This document shows, in pieces, positions 1 to 8,171 of a stretch of DNA of 64,000 bases. How positions within the stretch are numbered: the stretch's first letter is position 1; each line of letters starts with the position of its first letter. Under the pieces are notes generated by a model. That model was not told where the DNA came from. It was given only the letters and a program-made list of their open reading frames with translations, and did no database searches. Source of the stretch: Flavobacteriales bacterium (GTDB lineage: Bacteria > Bacteroidota > Bacteroidia > Flavobacteriales_F > PHOS-HE28); the NCBI GenBank assembly GCA_016715895.1, contig JADJXH010000004.1, forward strand, positions 2,046,001 through 2,110,000, written 5' to 3'. Made by a program: the position numbers and the translations under genes.

Positions 1-181
1 CATGGGCCCCGTTGCCACGGTAGCGCAGGACCACCGTGGTGGTGTAGATCGTCCGGTCCCCCAGGTTCTGGCTGTCGCTGCCGATCCGCAGCAGGGCGTC
101 AGGCGCACTGGAAAGCAGTCCACCCAGGTGAGCGATGGGGTCCACCATCCCGCCATCCGACATTCGCCTGAACCCGTTCAT
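1..181 (-). CDS. Hypothetical protein, N-terminal 60 residues only (cut by window edge)
   Basis: A leftward reading frame opens at an ATG at 181 and runs open off the left edge. The visible 60 residues start MNGFRRMSDGG and include SDSQNLGDRTIYTTTVVLRY. There is no signal peptide or recognisable motif, so I assign no function. A second in-frame ATG lies at codon 7. A TAnnTTCG element 15 bases upstream supports the start near 181. The next feature to the right is the tRNA on the opposite strand, so the gene heads its own transcript. Confidence 0.5.
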   Translation of the reverse strand, partial: MNGFRRMSDGGMVDPIAHLGGLLSSAPDALLRIGSDSQNLGDRTIYTTTVVLRYRGNGAH

Positions 182-196
182 CTGTGCGCTGTGCTC

Positions 197-204
197 CGAA
201 GGTA
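197..204 (-). promoter_or_regulatory. Candidate -7 element (TACCTTCG) for the partial gene at the left edge
   Basis: On the minus strand the bases read TACCTTCG, 15 bases before the ATG at 181. This is one mismatch from the Bacteroidota -7 consensus TAnnTTTG. I see no clear TTG box at the -33 position. Confidence 0.3.
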
Positions 205-253
205 GCACCCGTGAACACCCATGACGGAGGTCCATCGGTTCGATCGGGACCGC

Positions 254-261
254 TATATTTG
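254..261 (+). promoter_or_regulatory. -7 promoter element (TATATTTG) for tRNA-Leu
   Basis: TATATTTG is an exact match to the Bacteroidota TAnnTTTG element and ends 29 bases before the first base of the tRNA, which suits a short tRNA leader. No obvious TTG sits about 19 bases further upstream. Confidence 0.55.
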
Positions 262-290
262 CACCCCCTGATCGAGGAAAGGCCACACCC

Positions 291-377
291 ACCGGAGTGG
301 CGGAATTGGTAGACGCGCACGTTTCAGGGGCGTGTGACCGTAAGGTTGTAAGGGTTCGAGTCCCTTCTCCGGTACCA
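291..377 (+). tRNA. tRNA-Leu, anticodon CAG
   Basis: The acceptor stem ACCGGAG pairs with CTCCGGT near the 3' end, followed by A and an encoded CCA (375-377). The D arm has the class II form GGCGGAATTGGTAGACGC. The anticodon stem 318-322 pairs with 330-334 around a TTCAGGG loop, putting CAG at 325-327. A variable arm and a T arm with GGTTCGAGTCC follow. The 87-base length and long variable arm fit leucine tRNA reading CUG codons, the major leucine codon in this GC-rich genome. Confidence 0.95.
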
Positions 378-379
378 CT

Positions 380-406
380 GATCGGCCCGCCACTGGCGGG
401 CCGATC
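380..406 (+). terminator. Hairpin terminator after tRNA-Leu
   Basis: A perfect 12-bp stem (380-391 with 395-406) closes a 3-base loop and is followed by TTGTT. It begins three bases after the CCA end. The T-run is short, so termination may be partly factor dependent. Confidence 0.65.
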
Positions 407-435
407 TTGTTCAGGGGCCTCCCTCCCTGGGCGGT

Positions 436-443
436 TACCTTTG
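436..443 (+). promoter_or_regulatory. -7 element (TACCTTTG) six bases before the ATG at 450
   Basis: Exact TAnnTTTG match. Only six bases separate it from the next start codon, so a transcript starting the usual 5-8 bases downstream would be leaderless or nearly so. No Shine-Dalgarno sequence is visible. Confidence 0.45.
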
Positions 444-449
444 GCCGTC

Positions 450-1052
450 ATGAACCGCGTGAAGCGATTCCGCACCAAGCGCCTGTGGTACAACACCAAG
501 GCTTGGGCGTACGTGAGCGTGGCGGTCGTGCTGGGGTCCTTGGTGCTGGCGGCCGTGCTGCGCGTTCTGCCCATCGCGTTCATGGGCGCGGTCCTGGTGG
601 CGCTGGGTTTCATGGTGGCCGTCCACCGCGACCGGCGCAGCTCCGGGGCCTATCTGGTGGACAGCACCGCGCTGGTGCTCACCGCCGGCGCTCAGACGCG
701 CCGGGTGGGGCGCACCGAGTTCGTGGATGCCAGCCTGGTGGACCGCGCGGCCGCGCGCGACTACATCCGGCAGATCTCAGGGGCCATGGTGGACAGGGAG
801 CGGGCGCGCGAACTCGAACGGGATTTCGTGCGGTTCTGCAGCGTGGACATCGGCCTCAATTCACTCACCTTCGGGCTGGGTCGACGCCTGATCGACCGAT
901 TGCCCAATTCCAAGGATGATCTGGTGCTGCTCCGGCTCACCGGTCAGCGTCAGCTGCTGCTCTCGCCGGTCTACAATCAGGACCTTGTGGACACCTTGAG
1001 CCGCTGGGCCCACCACACCGAGGCGGACACGGGCACTGCCCGTCGCGTCTAG
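450..1052 (+). CDS. Small membrane protein of unknown function, 200 residues
   Basis: The protein starts MNRVKRFRTKRLWYN, a basic segment, followed by two adjacent hydrophobic stretches (about residues 20-38 and 41-57), then a soluble domain of about 140 residues rich in Arg and Asp. The shape (short basic N-terminus, hairpin of two membrane helices, cytoplasmic tail) resembles small PH-like membrane proteins, but no family motif is clear. The frame is open back to 297 inside the tRNA; the ATG at 450 is preferred because it follows a TACCTTTG element. It converges on the M23 peptidase gene with 7 bases between stops. Confidence 0.6.
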   Translation: MNRVKRFRTKRLWYNTKAWAYVSVAVVLGSLVLAAVLRVLPIAFMGAVLVALGFMVAVHRDRRSSGAYLVDSTALVLTAGAQTRRVGRTEFVDASLVDRAAARDYIRQISGAMVDRERARELERDFVRFCSVDIGLNSLTFGLGRRLIDRLPNSKDDLVLLRLTGQRQLLLSPVYNQDLVDTLSRWAHHTEADTGTARRV

Positions 1053-1059
1053 CCGCAGT

Positions 1060-1950
1060 TCAGGACGTGCGGATGCGCTGGCCGATGCGCAGGATGGAAC
1101 GCGTGGAGAGGCGGTTCAGTTTGCACAGCCGTGCCACCGTGGTGCCATGACGACGTGCGATGGAGGACAGGGTGTCGCCACGCTTCACCCGGTAGTACGC
1201 CGAGGAAGCGGCCGCAGGGCGCTCGAACAATGAGGCATCCAGGCGGAGCGTGCTGGCGGTGAGCTCGCCTTCGCTGAGGTTGAACACCCGCGCCGGGTCG
1301 ATGGCCCGTCCGAGGTAGCGCACTTCGAAGTGGAGGTGGCTACCCGTGCTCCGCCCGGTATTGCCGCCCAGACCGATGCGTTCACCGGCCTCCACCAGCT
1401 GCCCCACGTCCACGCTGATGCGGCTGAGGTGCGCGTACAGGGTCTCGAGCCCGTTGGCGTGGCGGATCACCACCACATTGCCGAAGGAGCGGTGGTACTG
1501 GGCGATGCGCACCATGCCCGCGAAACCGGCAACCACAGGGTCACCGGTCTCCAGCTTCAGATCGACCCCGTAGTGCATGCGCCCGTGACGCGGGCCGAAG
1601 GGCGACGTGATCCGTCCGCAGACCGGCATCTCATGATCGCAGGCGGCATGGCTCAGCCACACGGTGGTCGGGGCCACGGGCAGCGTCTGGTCATGATGCC
1701 CGAAGATGCTCTCGGTGTTCCAATCGCAATACAGGTCGTACCCGGGGATCAGCCACAAGCTGTCCTTCAAGGTAAGCGCACCACCCGAGAAGCTCGGAAG
1801 CGCCAGCTCATCATAGCCGGGATCCGCGATCGCCTCCTCATAGGCTTCGACCTCTTCGGCCCCGCCGATGGCGGCGCTGTCCACCTGGGCGAACAACGGA
1901 CCGCCGAGCAGGCTCACGACCAGGGCGATGATGGACGCGTTCCGGAGCAT
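1060..1950 (-). CDS. Exported M23 peptidoglycan endopeptidase with C-terminal LysM domain
   Basis: The 296-residue protein starts with a signal peptide (MLRNASIIALVVSLLGGPLFAQ). The middle holds an M23/lysostaphin-type zinc peptidase: HYGVDL gives the first His and Asp ligands and HLHFEV the catalytic and metal-binding His pair. The last 45 residues form a LysM repeat (YRVKRGDTLSSIARRHGTT). M23 enzymes cut peptide cross-bridges in peptidoglycan and LysM binds the glycan, so the protein probably remodels the wall in the periplasm. An upstream in-frame ATG at 1986 exists, but a promoter-like pair (TTG, 19 bases, TAGCTTTG) lies between the two ATGs, so 1950 is chosen. Confidence 0.88.
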   Translation of the reverse strand: MLRNASIIALVVSLLGGPLFAQVDSAAIGGAEEVEAYEEAIADPGYDELALPSFSGGALTLKDSLWLIPGYDLYCDWNTESIFGHHDQTLPVAPTTVWLSHAACDHEMPVCGRITSPFGPRHGRMHYGVDLKLETGDPVVAGFAGMVRIAQYHRSFGNVVVIRHANGLETLYAHLSRISVDVGQLVEAGERIGLGGNTGRSTGSHLHFEVRYLGRAIDPARVFNLSEGELTASTLRLDASLFERPAAASSAYYRVKRGDTLSSIARRHGTTVARLCKLNRLSTRSILRIGQRIRTS

Positions 1951-1956
1951 GGCGCG

Positions 1957-1986
1957 CAAAGCTATCCGCGAGGTCGGACCATGCAA
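1957..1986 (-). promoter_or_regulatory. Bacteroidota-type promoter (TTG-19-TAGCTTTG) of the M23 peptidase gene
   Basis: On the minus strand TTG (1986-1984), a 19-base spacer and TAGCTTTG (1964-1957) match the published -33/-7 layout of this phylum. The -7 box ends six bases before the ATG at 1950, again suggesting a leaderless message. Confidence 0.5.
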
Positions 1987-2020
1987 GTCCGTGGACGTTA
2001 AATAGTTTCAACACGCGGTC

Positions 2021-2051
2021 GGGGTGGCTCCGGGCCATCCGGAACCACCCC
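2021..2051 (-). terminator. Hairpin after the GloVer-repeat gene
   Basis: A 13-base stem (2021-2033 with 2039-2051, one mismatch) around a 5-base loop lies 27 bases beyond the stop codon at 2078. There is no long T-run on the minus strand. It separates this gene from the downstream M23 gene. Confidence 0.5.
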
Positions 2052-2077
2052 GCGCTCAGTCCCGCAGCGACGTGCGA

Positions 2078-5050
2078 TCAGGGCAACTGCTGTGCACGTG
2101 TTGCCGTGGGCACGGTACCGCCCACGTTCACCAGGATGGGGTCGCGATCGTTCGCCCCACCGGCGTATTTCACGGTGGCGTCCATGTTGACGTCCTCGCT
2201 CCAATAGCCGGTCACGGTGGCGGTCGGGATCGTACCGCCGATGCGGACCAGGATGGGGTCCCGGTCGTTGGAGCCACCGGCGTACTTGAGCTGCGTATCA
2301 CGCACCACATTGCCCGCCCAGAGCAGGCGCACGCTGCCGTTCACTTTCTGGGCGTTGGTGCCGAAGGTGGGCACGCTGCCGTCCGTGAAGTTGATCGCGG
2401 TCGGCGCGGCGGTGAGGTTCACGGTGTTGAGCGTCATGCAGGCGAGGTGGTTCCTGTGGCGGACGGCCACATAGTACTCGTCCGCCGGAGCGTTCACCTG
2501 CAAGGCCGAGGTGCCGTCCAGGTCGACCACATCGCCATCGCGTTGGACCAGGGCGCTGCGGGTGTGCAGCACGGTGGCGCTGTTGGTCTTGGAGCGCAGT
2601 TCCACCAGGATCCAGTCGGTGATCGCGTTGCTTCCGGAGGTGGTGAGCACGGCCGGAGCGATCGTCTCCCCGCCACCCCCGCCCACATGGGTGAACCCGA
2701 GCGCGGTGAACGGCTCGGTGAGCGGGAAGGATGCCTGCAGGCGCAGCGCATCGTTCATCAGGCCGGTGCCGGTGTTGTACGGTCCTTCAAGAACGGCCTT
2801 CAGCGAGAGCCCGACCCCGGTGGGTGGTGTGGGAAGGTTCTCCGGGACGAGCCCGTCGAAGGGTTGGGTCCCGTCGGCAAGGGCCAGCGACCGCACCACG
2901 GTGAAGCTGTTGTTCGTCGGGTTGTAGCGGAAGATGGTGCCCAGGCCGTTGGTGCCGCCCTGCACACAAACCCCATAGAGATTGCCGTCGGTGCCCTGGA
3001 TGAGGTTGCTCTCTGACGCGGAGCCCTCGGTGGTGGCCATGTCGTACAGCTGGGTGTAGGTGCCGGTGACGATGTCCCAGCTGTACAGCGTGCCGTTGAA
3101 GTAGAGACCGTCCTCCCGGCACATGCCATAGAGCAGGCCGTTGCCCGCCTGCACCAGGCGGCCGGCCGGGTTGCCACCCTGCAGTCCGTCGAAGTCGTAC
3201 AGCTTGGTGAAGGAGTTCGTGGCGGTGTTGAAGGAGAACAGGCTGCCGTTGTCGAAGGCGCCTTCCTCGCTGAGGGTGCCGTAGAGCAGACCGTTGGAGG
3301 CTTGGATGAGGTCCGCGTACGGTTCGATGCCGGTGCTGAGGGAAAAGTCCACCAAGGGTGTCACGCTGCTTGCACCCGGGACATAGCTGAACAAGGTGCC
3401 GAAGCCGTTCGCCCCACCGGCGGTGGTGGTGCCATAGAGCAGGCCGTTGGAGGCGAGCAGAAGCCCGGCGCGCGGAAGGGTGCCTGTGGCCCCGGCGAAG
3501 TTGACCTTGGCGATCAGGGAGGAGTTGGTTGGATCGAATTCGATCAAGGTGCCCGCGTTGCTGGAGCCGCCCAGGTTGCAGAGCCCGTAATACTTGCCGT
3601 TGGCGGCTGTGAGCGAGCCGGTGGGGAAGTTGCCCGTCGTGCTGTTGAGGTCCACTAGGCGCGTGAAGGTGTTCGTGTTCGGATCGAAGGAGAAACAGAT
3701 GCCGCTCGCATTGGTGCCGCCGGCCGAGGTGAGGCCGTAGAACTTGCCATTGGCGTCGCGCACCAGACGTCCCTTCGGCTGCGAACCGCTGCTCAGCGCG
3801 AAGGACACATCCTCTGTGAGGGTGTTCCCTGCGATCACATAGCGGAACAGTGCGCCGCTGCCACCATCACCACCGTCGCTGCCCACGCCGTTCAGGGTGC
3901 CTGCGGGCGATTCGAAGACGCCGCTCCAGCAGCTGCTCACCCCGATCTCGGCCAGGTTCTTCACCACTGCGTACGTGCTGGTGGCCGGGGTGTAGGAGAA
4001 GAGCACACCCAAGCTGGAGGTTCCGCCCAGGTTCGTGGTCCCATAGAGGACGCCGCTGGCCGCACGGCGCAGGCGGCCCAGGGGGCGATAGCCGATGGCC
4101 GGGGAGAAGTCCACCAGCCGGGCGTAGAGATTGCCGGATAGGTTGAAGCTGAAGAGCACGCCCTGGCCGTTGGCCCCGCCCTCGCTGGTGGTGCCGTAGA
4201 GGAGCCCACCGGTGCCATCCTGGATCAGTTCGGCGTACGGAACCGATCCATCCGCCGAGGATAGATTGAACAGCACGGTGTAGGCGAAGGTGGAACTGTT
4301 GAAGCTGAAGATGACGCCCTCCCCGTTGGCGCCGCCCTGCGTCGTGGTGCCGTACAGCAGGTTGTTGCTCGCACGCATCAACCCGGCGAACGGACGGGCA
4401 CCGTTGGCGAGGGTGAGGTCCGCCCGCTTGAAGAAGTTGTTGCCCGTGGGCTGGAACTCGAAGATGATGCCCTGATTGGTGGCGCCCCCCAGGAGCGTGG
4501 TGCCATAGAGCTGCCCGTTCGCCGCCTGCACCAGGCCGCCACGGGGTGATCGGCCGTTCAGGTTGGCCCCTGCGTTCACGAAGTCGTGGCGCTTGGCCAG
4601 GACACCGGTGGTGATGTTGTACTCGAAGATCGTCCCGAACCCATTGGCCCCGCCAGCGCTGCAGGTCCCGTAGAGCCTCCCGTTCGTGTGCTGCACCAGG
4701 CCGCGCACAGGCTGTTCACCCAGGGTGTTGCTGAAGCTCGCCAGGGTGGTGAACACCCCCGTGGTGGGGTTGAACTCGAAGAGCGTGCCCACCCCGTCGG
4801 TGCCACCGAACTCGGTGACACCATAGAGCCGTCCATTGCCGGCCTGCATCAGGTCGCACTTGGGGCCACCGCCCGAGATGCGGAAGAAGTCGTGCTTCTT
4901 GGTGAACGTGCCGGTCTCGGTGATGGAATAGATCGTGCCGATGTCGCTCGTGCCACCCGTGCTTGTCATGCCCCAATAGGTCTGGGCGGTCAGCAAGGAG
5001 GTGCATGGGAACAGGCAACAGGCCAGCAGAAGGGTCAGCGTTCGGCGCAT
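2078..5050 (-). CDS. Exported GloVer-repeat protein with hemagglutinin-like, dockerin-like C-terminal module
   Basis: This 990-residue protein starts with a signal peptide (MRRTLTLLLACCLFPC). Residues about 25-740 hold 14 copies of a repeat of roughly 50 residues with the core LLYGTTxxGGANGxGxLFSF, the pattern of choice-of-anchor tandem repeat GloVer proteins, probably a beta-propeller or solenoid. The last 240 residues form a different module ending in two similar segments (VKYAGGANDRDPIL, then GGTVPTAT) and QLP. The same module ends the protein encoded at 60584-63667. No typical T9SS type A or B tail is visible. The frame is open to a TTG at 5074; the ATG at 5050 directly before the signal peptide is chosen. 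Confidence 0.82.
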   Translation of the reverse strand: MRRTLTLLLACCLFPCTSLLTAQTYWGMTSTGGTSDIGTIYSITETGTFTKKHDFFRISGGGPKCDLMQAGNGRLYGVTEFGGTDGVGTLFEFNPTTGVFTTLASFSNTLGEQPVRGLVQHTNGRLYGTCSAGGANGFGTIFEYNITTGVLAKRHDFVNAGANLNGRSPRGGLVQAANGQLYGTTLLGGATNQGIIFEFQPTGNNFFKRADLTLANGARPFAGLMRASNNLLYGTTTQGGANGEGVIFSFNSSTFAYTVLFNLSSADGSVPYAELIQDGTGGLLYGTTSEGGANGQGVLFSFNLSGNLYARLVDFSPAIGYRPLGRLRRAASGVLYGTTNLGGTSSLGVLFSYTPATSTYAVVKNLAEIGVSSCWSGVFESPAGTLNGVGSDGGDGGSGALFRYVIAGNTLTEDVSFALSSGSQPKGRLVRDANGKFYGLTSAGGTNASGICFSFDPNTNTFTRLVDLNSTTGNFPTGSLTAANGKYYGLCNLGGSSNAGTLIEFDPTNSSLIAKVNFAGATGTLPRAGLLLASNGLLYGTTTAGGANGFGTLFSYVPGASSVTPLVDFSLSTGIEPYADLIQASNGLLYGTLSEEGAFDNGSLFSFNTATNSFTKLYDFDGLQGGNPAGRLVQAGNGLLYGMCREDGLYFNGTLYSWDIVTGTYTQLYDMATTEGSASESNLIQGTDGNLYGVCVQGGTNGLGTIFRYNPTNNSFTVVRSLALADGTQPFDGLVPENLPTPPTGVGLSLKAVLEGPYNTGTGLMNDALRLQASFPLTEPFTALGFTHVGGGGGETIAPAVLTTSGSNAITDWILVELRSKTNSATVLHTRSALVQRDGDVVDLDGTSALQVNAPADEYYVAVRHRNHLACMTLNTVNLTAAPTAINFTDGSVPTFGTNAQKVNGSVRLLWAGNVVRDTQLKYAGGSNDRDPILVRIGGTIPTATVTGYWSEDVNMDATVKYAGGANDRDPILVNVGGTVPTATRAQQLP

Positions 5051-5070
5051 GGTCGGTCGGATAGGGAGCC

Positions 5071-5078
5071 CCAAGGTA
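5071..5078 (-). promoter_or_regulatory. Candidate -7 element (TACCTTGG) of the GloVer-repeat gene
   Basis: TACCTTGG on the minus strand, 20 bases before the ATG at 5050, resembles TAnnTTTG with one mismatch. It overlaps the TTG codon that could otherwise be mistaken for the start. Confidence 0.3.
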
Positions 5079-5126
5079 GTCCATCCGGGCCATTCGTACG
5101 CCGCGCCAACGGGTCAGGCGGGTTGA

Positions 5127-5134
5127 TACCTTTG
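5127..5134 (+). promoter_or_regulatory. -7 element (TACCTTTG) five bases before the olsF-like start
   Basis: Exact TAnnTTTG match ending five bases before the ATG at 5140. No ribosome-binding sequence fits between, so the message is probably leaderless. Confidence 0.45.
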
Positions 5135-5139
5135 ACGAG

Positions 5140-6903
5140 ATGCCCCCGAACGACCGCCTGGTGGACCCGGTTGAACTGGCCAAGGCCAGCCACATGCGGC
5201 CGGGCGACCCGCGTGTGGCCTTGTTCACCGAGGTGAGCGGGCTGAAGCGGCTCCAGAAGGTCTATGAAGAGGTGAGCCACCTGCACGACATCGCCTTCGT
5301 GAAGGCGGTGTTCCAGCGATTGGAGCTGGAAATGGAGGTCCAGGCCGATCAGCTCGCGCAGCTGCCGCGCGAGGGGGGCTTGATCCTCGTGGCCAATCAT
5401 CCTTACGGGGCCATCGATGGCATGGCGCTGGTGGAGGTGTTCGGCGAAGTGCGGCCCGATCTGAAGGTGATGGCCAACTTCCTGCTCCAGCAGTTGAAGC
5501 CGCTGGGCCATCGCTTCATCGGAGTGAACCCCTTCGAGCAGCTGCGCAGCGCGAGCAGTTTCCAGGGCATGCGGGCCGCCCTGGCCCACGTGAAGCAGGG
5601 AGGGGCCCTGGCCCTGTTCCCCGCCGGAGAGGTCAGCAGCTGGCGTACCGAGCTCAAGGCCGTGGCCGATCCCCGATGGAAGGTGCCGGCCCTGAAACTG
5701 GTGCAACATGCGGGCGTACCCGTGGTGCCGGTCTGGTTCGACGGCGCCAACTCGGTGGTGTTCCAGATGCTGGGCATGATCCACCCCAATCTGCGTACGC
5801 TCACGCTGCCTAACGAGATGCTGCGGATGCGGGGCCGCCACGTCCGCATGCGCATCGGCAAGCCCATCCCGGTCAAGGAGATCGCCGCCTTCACCTCGGC
5901 CGAGCAATTGGGCCGGTATCTGCGGGCCAAGACCTATGCCCTGGGCTCAGGGGTGCAGGTCCGGCGCGAGCAGTTCAAGCCGCTGCTGTTCCCGCGACGC
6001 CCCAAGGAGGTCGTGGAGGCCGTGGACCCCGGCCTGCTCGAAAGGGAGCTCGCCGGCATCCAGGACCTCAAGCTGAACAGCCAGGCCGAGTTCGACCTGT
6101 ACCTGGCCGGAAGTGAGCGCATCCCGGTCATGCTGCGCGAGATCGGCCGCTTGCGCGAGGTCACCTTCCGCGCCGTGGGTGAGGGCACCAACAAACGGAT
6201 CGACCTGGATGAGTTCGACCTGTACTACGACCACCTCTTCCTCTGGGACCGGGACAAGCGTCGCCTGGTCGGCGCCTATCGCATCGGCGATGGGGCGCGC
6301 ATCATGCCGCGCTACGGGCGGAGAGGCCTGTACCTGAGCACCCTGTTCCGCATGGATCGTGCGATGGATCGCGTGCTGCGTCGAAGCTTCGAGCTCGGCC
6401 GCTCCTTCATCGCGCAGGAGTACCAGCGTCACCGGCTTCCGCTGTTCATGCTGTGGCGGGGACTGTTGATCCACATCACCTCCAACCCGTCGCACCAGTA
6501 CCTCATCGGACCGGTGAGCATCAGCAGCACCTACAGCCACTTCTCGCGCGCCCTGATCATGGCATACGTGGAGCGGCACCACTACGATCATGCGCTGGCC
6601 GCAATGGTGACGCCCCGCAACCGCTTCCGCGTGAAACGGGACGGCGCCGACAGCGAGGCGCTGGTCCAGGCGTCGGAGGCCGACATGAAGAAGATGGACC
6701 GGCTCATCGCCGAGATCGATCCGCACGAAACAGCCATGCCGGTGCTGCTGAAGAAGTACCTGCTGCTGAACGCCAAGATCATCGGCTTCAACTGCGACCC
6801 CCACTTCAACGATGCGCTGGACGGCCTGATGGTGCTCGATCTGCACAAGCTGCCTCCCCGCACGGTGGAGGACCTGCGCAAGGGCATGGCCGAAGGTGCA
6901 TGA
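5140..6903 (+). CDS. Fused O-acyltransferase/N-acyltransferase of OlsF type (amino-acid lipid synthesis)
   Basis: The 587-residue protein has two enzyme domains. The N-terminal half is a PlsC/LPLAT-type acyltransferase: the catalytic His is in NHPYGAID (N86, H87, D92) and FPAGEVSS (160-167) fits the phosphate- or acceptor-binding block. The second half (about 310-500) resembles OlsB/GNAT-like N-acyltransferases (FDLYYDHLFLWD, VGAYRIGDG, ELGRSFI). Fused proteins of this order are known as OlsF in Serratia and Flavobacterium johnsoniae, where the C-terminal domain first N-acylates ornithine or a related amino acid and the N-terminal domain adds the second acyl chain. The product would be a phosphorus-free membrane lipid. 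The exact amino acid cannot be read from the sequence. Confidence 0.85.
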   Translation: MPPNDRLVDPVELAKASHMRPGDPRVALFTEVSGLKRLQKVYEEVSHLHDIAFVKAVFQRLELEMEVQADQLAQLPREGGLILVANHPYGAIDGMALVEVFGEVRPDLKVMANFLLQQLKPLGHRFIGVNPFEQLRSASSFQGMRAALAHVKQGGALALFPAGEVSSWRTELKAVADPRWKVPALKLVQHAGVPVVPVWFDGANSVVFQMLGMIHPNLRTLTLPNEMLRMRGRHVRMRIGKPIPVKEIAAFTSAEQLGRYLRAKTYALGSGVQVRREQFKPLLFPRRPKEVVEAVDPGLLERELAGIQDLKLNSQAEFDLYLAGSERIPVMLREIGRLREVTFRAVGEGTNKRIDLDEFDLYYDHLFLWDRDKRRLVGAYRIGDGARIMPRYGRRGLYLSTLFRMDRAMDRVLRRSFELGRSFIAQEYQRHRLPLFMLWRGLLIHITSNPSHQYLIGPVSISSTYSHFSRALIMAYVERHHYDHALAAMVTPRNRFRVKRDGADSEALVQASEADMKKMDRLIAEIDPHETAMPVLLKKYLLLNAKIIGFNCDPHFNDALDGLMVLDLHKLPPRTVEDLRKGMAEGA

Positions 6904-6906
6904 CCG

Positions 6907-7695
6907 TCAGGCGTGGACGGCCTCGGCCCGCAGCGGTGCACCCGCCGCAGCCGCCGCCGCATCCCGCTCGTGCAGGTAAAGGTGCCACGCCCCGTCGTAG
7001 TACTCCAGCGCACTGAGGTGCTCGATCCAATCGCCGGAGTTGAGGTACTCCACGCGGCCGCGGTCGGTGATGATGGTGCGCATGCCTGGCTGGTGGATGT
7101 GCCCGCACACCACCCGGTCGAAGCCCTCGTGGATGGCGATCTCCGCCGCGGTGGTCTCGAAATCGCTGATGAACTTCACGGCCCGCTTCACGCTGTTCTT
7201 CACCTTGCGGCTCAGGCTCATGCGCGGACGACCGAGCCGCACCAGCGTCCAGTTCACCACGGTGTTGATGCGGATGAGCAGGTCGTAACCCCAGCCGCCG
7301 AGCCGTGCGAGCCACTTGGCATGGGTCATTGTGGCATCGAACAGGTCGCCGTGGAAGAACCAGTGGCGACGCCCGTCCAGCGTTAGTTCCAGCCTGTCCA
7401 CCAGGTGCAGGTTGCCCAGGTGACTGGGGCTGAACCGCCGCAGTGCCTCGTCGTGGTTGCCCGTGATGTAGTGCACCGGCACCTTGCCCGCCAGCTTCAA
7501 CAACCGCTTCACCACCTGCATGTGGCTCTTGGGGAAGTAGCGCTTCTTGAACTGCCAGATGTCGATGATGTCGCCATTGAGGATCACCATGCGCGGCTTC
7601 ACCGAGCGCAGGTAACTGTTGAGCTCGCGGGCCCGGCAACCGTAGGTGCCGAGGTGCAGGTCGCTCAGAACGAGCACGTCGATGCGGCGCTTCAT
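6907..7695 (-). CDS. LpxH-like metallophosphoesterase (UDP-2,3-diacylglucosamine diphosphatase family)
   Basis: The 262-residue protein carries the full calcineurin-like metallophosphoesterase signature in order: SDLHLG, NGDIIDIW, GNHDEAL, FHGDLFD and GHIHQPG. These supply the Asp, His and Asn ligands of the two-metal centre. LpxH removes UMP from UDP-2,3-diacylglucosamine in lipid A synthesis, and Bacteroidota members of this length are usually assigned there, although paralogues of unknown substrate exist. The ATG at 7695 is chosen because the family starts directly at MKRRIDVLVLSDLHLG; the open frame further upstream is low in family character. The gene converges on the olsF-like gene with three bases between stops. 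Confidence 0.8.
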   Translation of the reverse strand: MKRRIDVLVLSDLHLGTYGCRARELNSYLRSVKPRMVILNGDIIDIWQFKKRYFPKSHMQVVKRLLKLAGKVPVHYITGNHDEALRRFSPSHLGNLHLVDRLELTLDGRRHWFFHGDLFDATMTHAKWLARLGGWGYDLLIRINTVVNWTLVRLGRPRMSLSRKVKNSVKRAVKFISDFETTAAEIAIHEGFDRVVCGHIHQPGMRTIITDRGRVEYLNSGDWIEHLSALEYYDGAWHLYLHERDAAAAAAGAPLRAEAVHA

Positions 7696-7800
7696 CCAGT
7701 GCGCGAAGCTGCCCCGGGCATGTGGATCCAGCGTTAAGCCGGTGTGACCATCCTGTGCGCTATGCACAGGGGCTGTGGATGGATCATCGATCTTCGGGGC

Positions 7801-8166
7801 ATGGCGGGGCTCACCACGCTGGTCCTGGGCGCAAGCCCGAAGCCCGATCGATACGCGAACATGGCTGTGCGTCGACTGCTGGCCCATGGCCATCCGGTGG
7901 TGGCCGTGGGTGCGCGGGCCGGGCACATCGGCGAGGAGCCCATCCGCACGGACATCCCCGACGGCCTGCGGTGCCACACGGTGACGCTCTACCTCAACGC
8001 GCACAACCAACAGATCTGGCAGGACCGGTTGCTGGCCCTGGCACCGCAGCGCATCATCTTTAATCCGGGCGCCGAGAACCGCCGACTGGCGGAGGAGGCC
8101 CGCCGACGGGGCATCGAGGTCGTGGGGGGGTGCACGCTGGTGATGCTGGCGGCGGGGACGTACTGA
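7801..8166 (+). CDS. CoA-binding domain protein (YccU-like Rossmann fold)
   Basis: The 121-residue protein opens with a nucleotide-binding beta strand and loop (TTLVLGASPKPDRYAN) and keeps the compact Rossmann fold of the CoA-binding YccU family, including FNPGAEN and a closing GCTLVMLAAG. The cellular role of this family is not established. The ATG at 7801 gives the usual family start; upstream in-frame codons lack similarity. It converges on the aminotransferase gene with five bases between stops. Confidence 0.8.
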   Translation: MAGLTTLVLGASPKPDRYANMAVRRLLAHGHPVVAVGARAGHIGEEPIRTDIPDGLRCHTVTLYLNAHNQQIWQDRLLALAPQRIIFNPGAENRRLAEEARRRGIEVVGGCTLVMLAAGTY

Positions 8167-8171
8167 GGTGC

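Noticed and set aside
2..205. Rightward frame of 67 codons at the left edge
   Set aside because: It lies opposite the leftward partial gene, is Arg/Gln/Pro-rich and has no family character or promoter.
297..449. Start of the 200-residue membrane protein inside the tRNA gene at 297
   Set aside because: The frame is open by chance through the tRNA and terminator; the ATG at 450 follows a promoter element and a sensible membrane-protein N-terminus.
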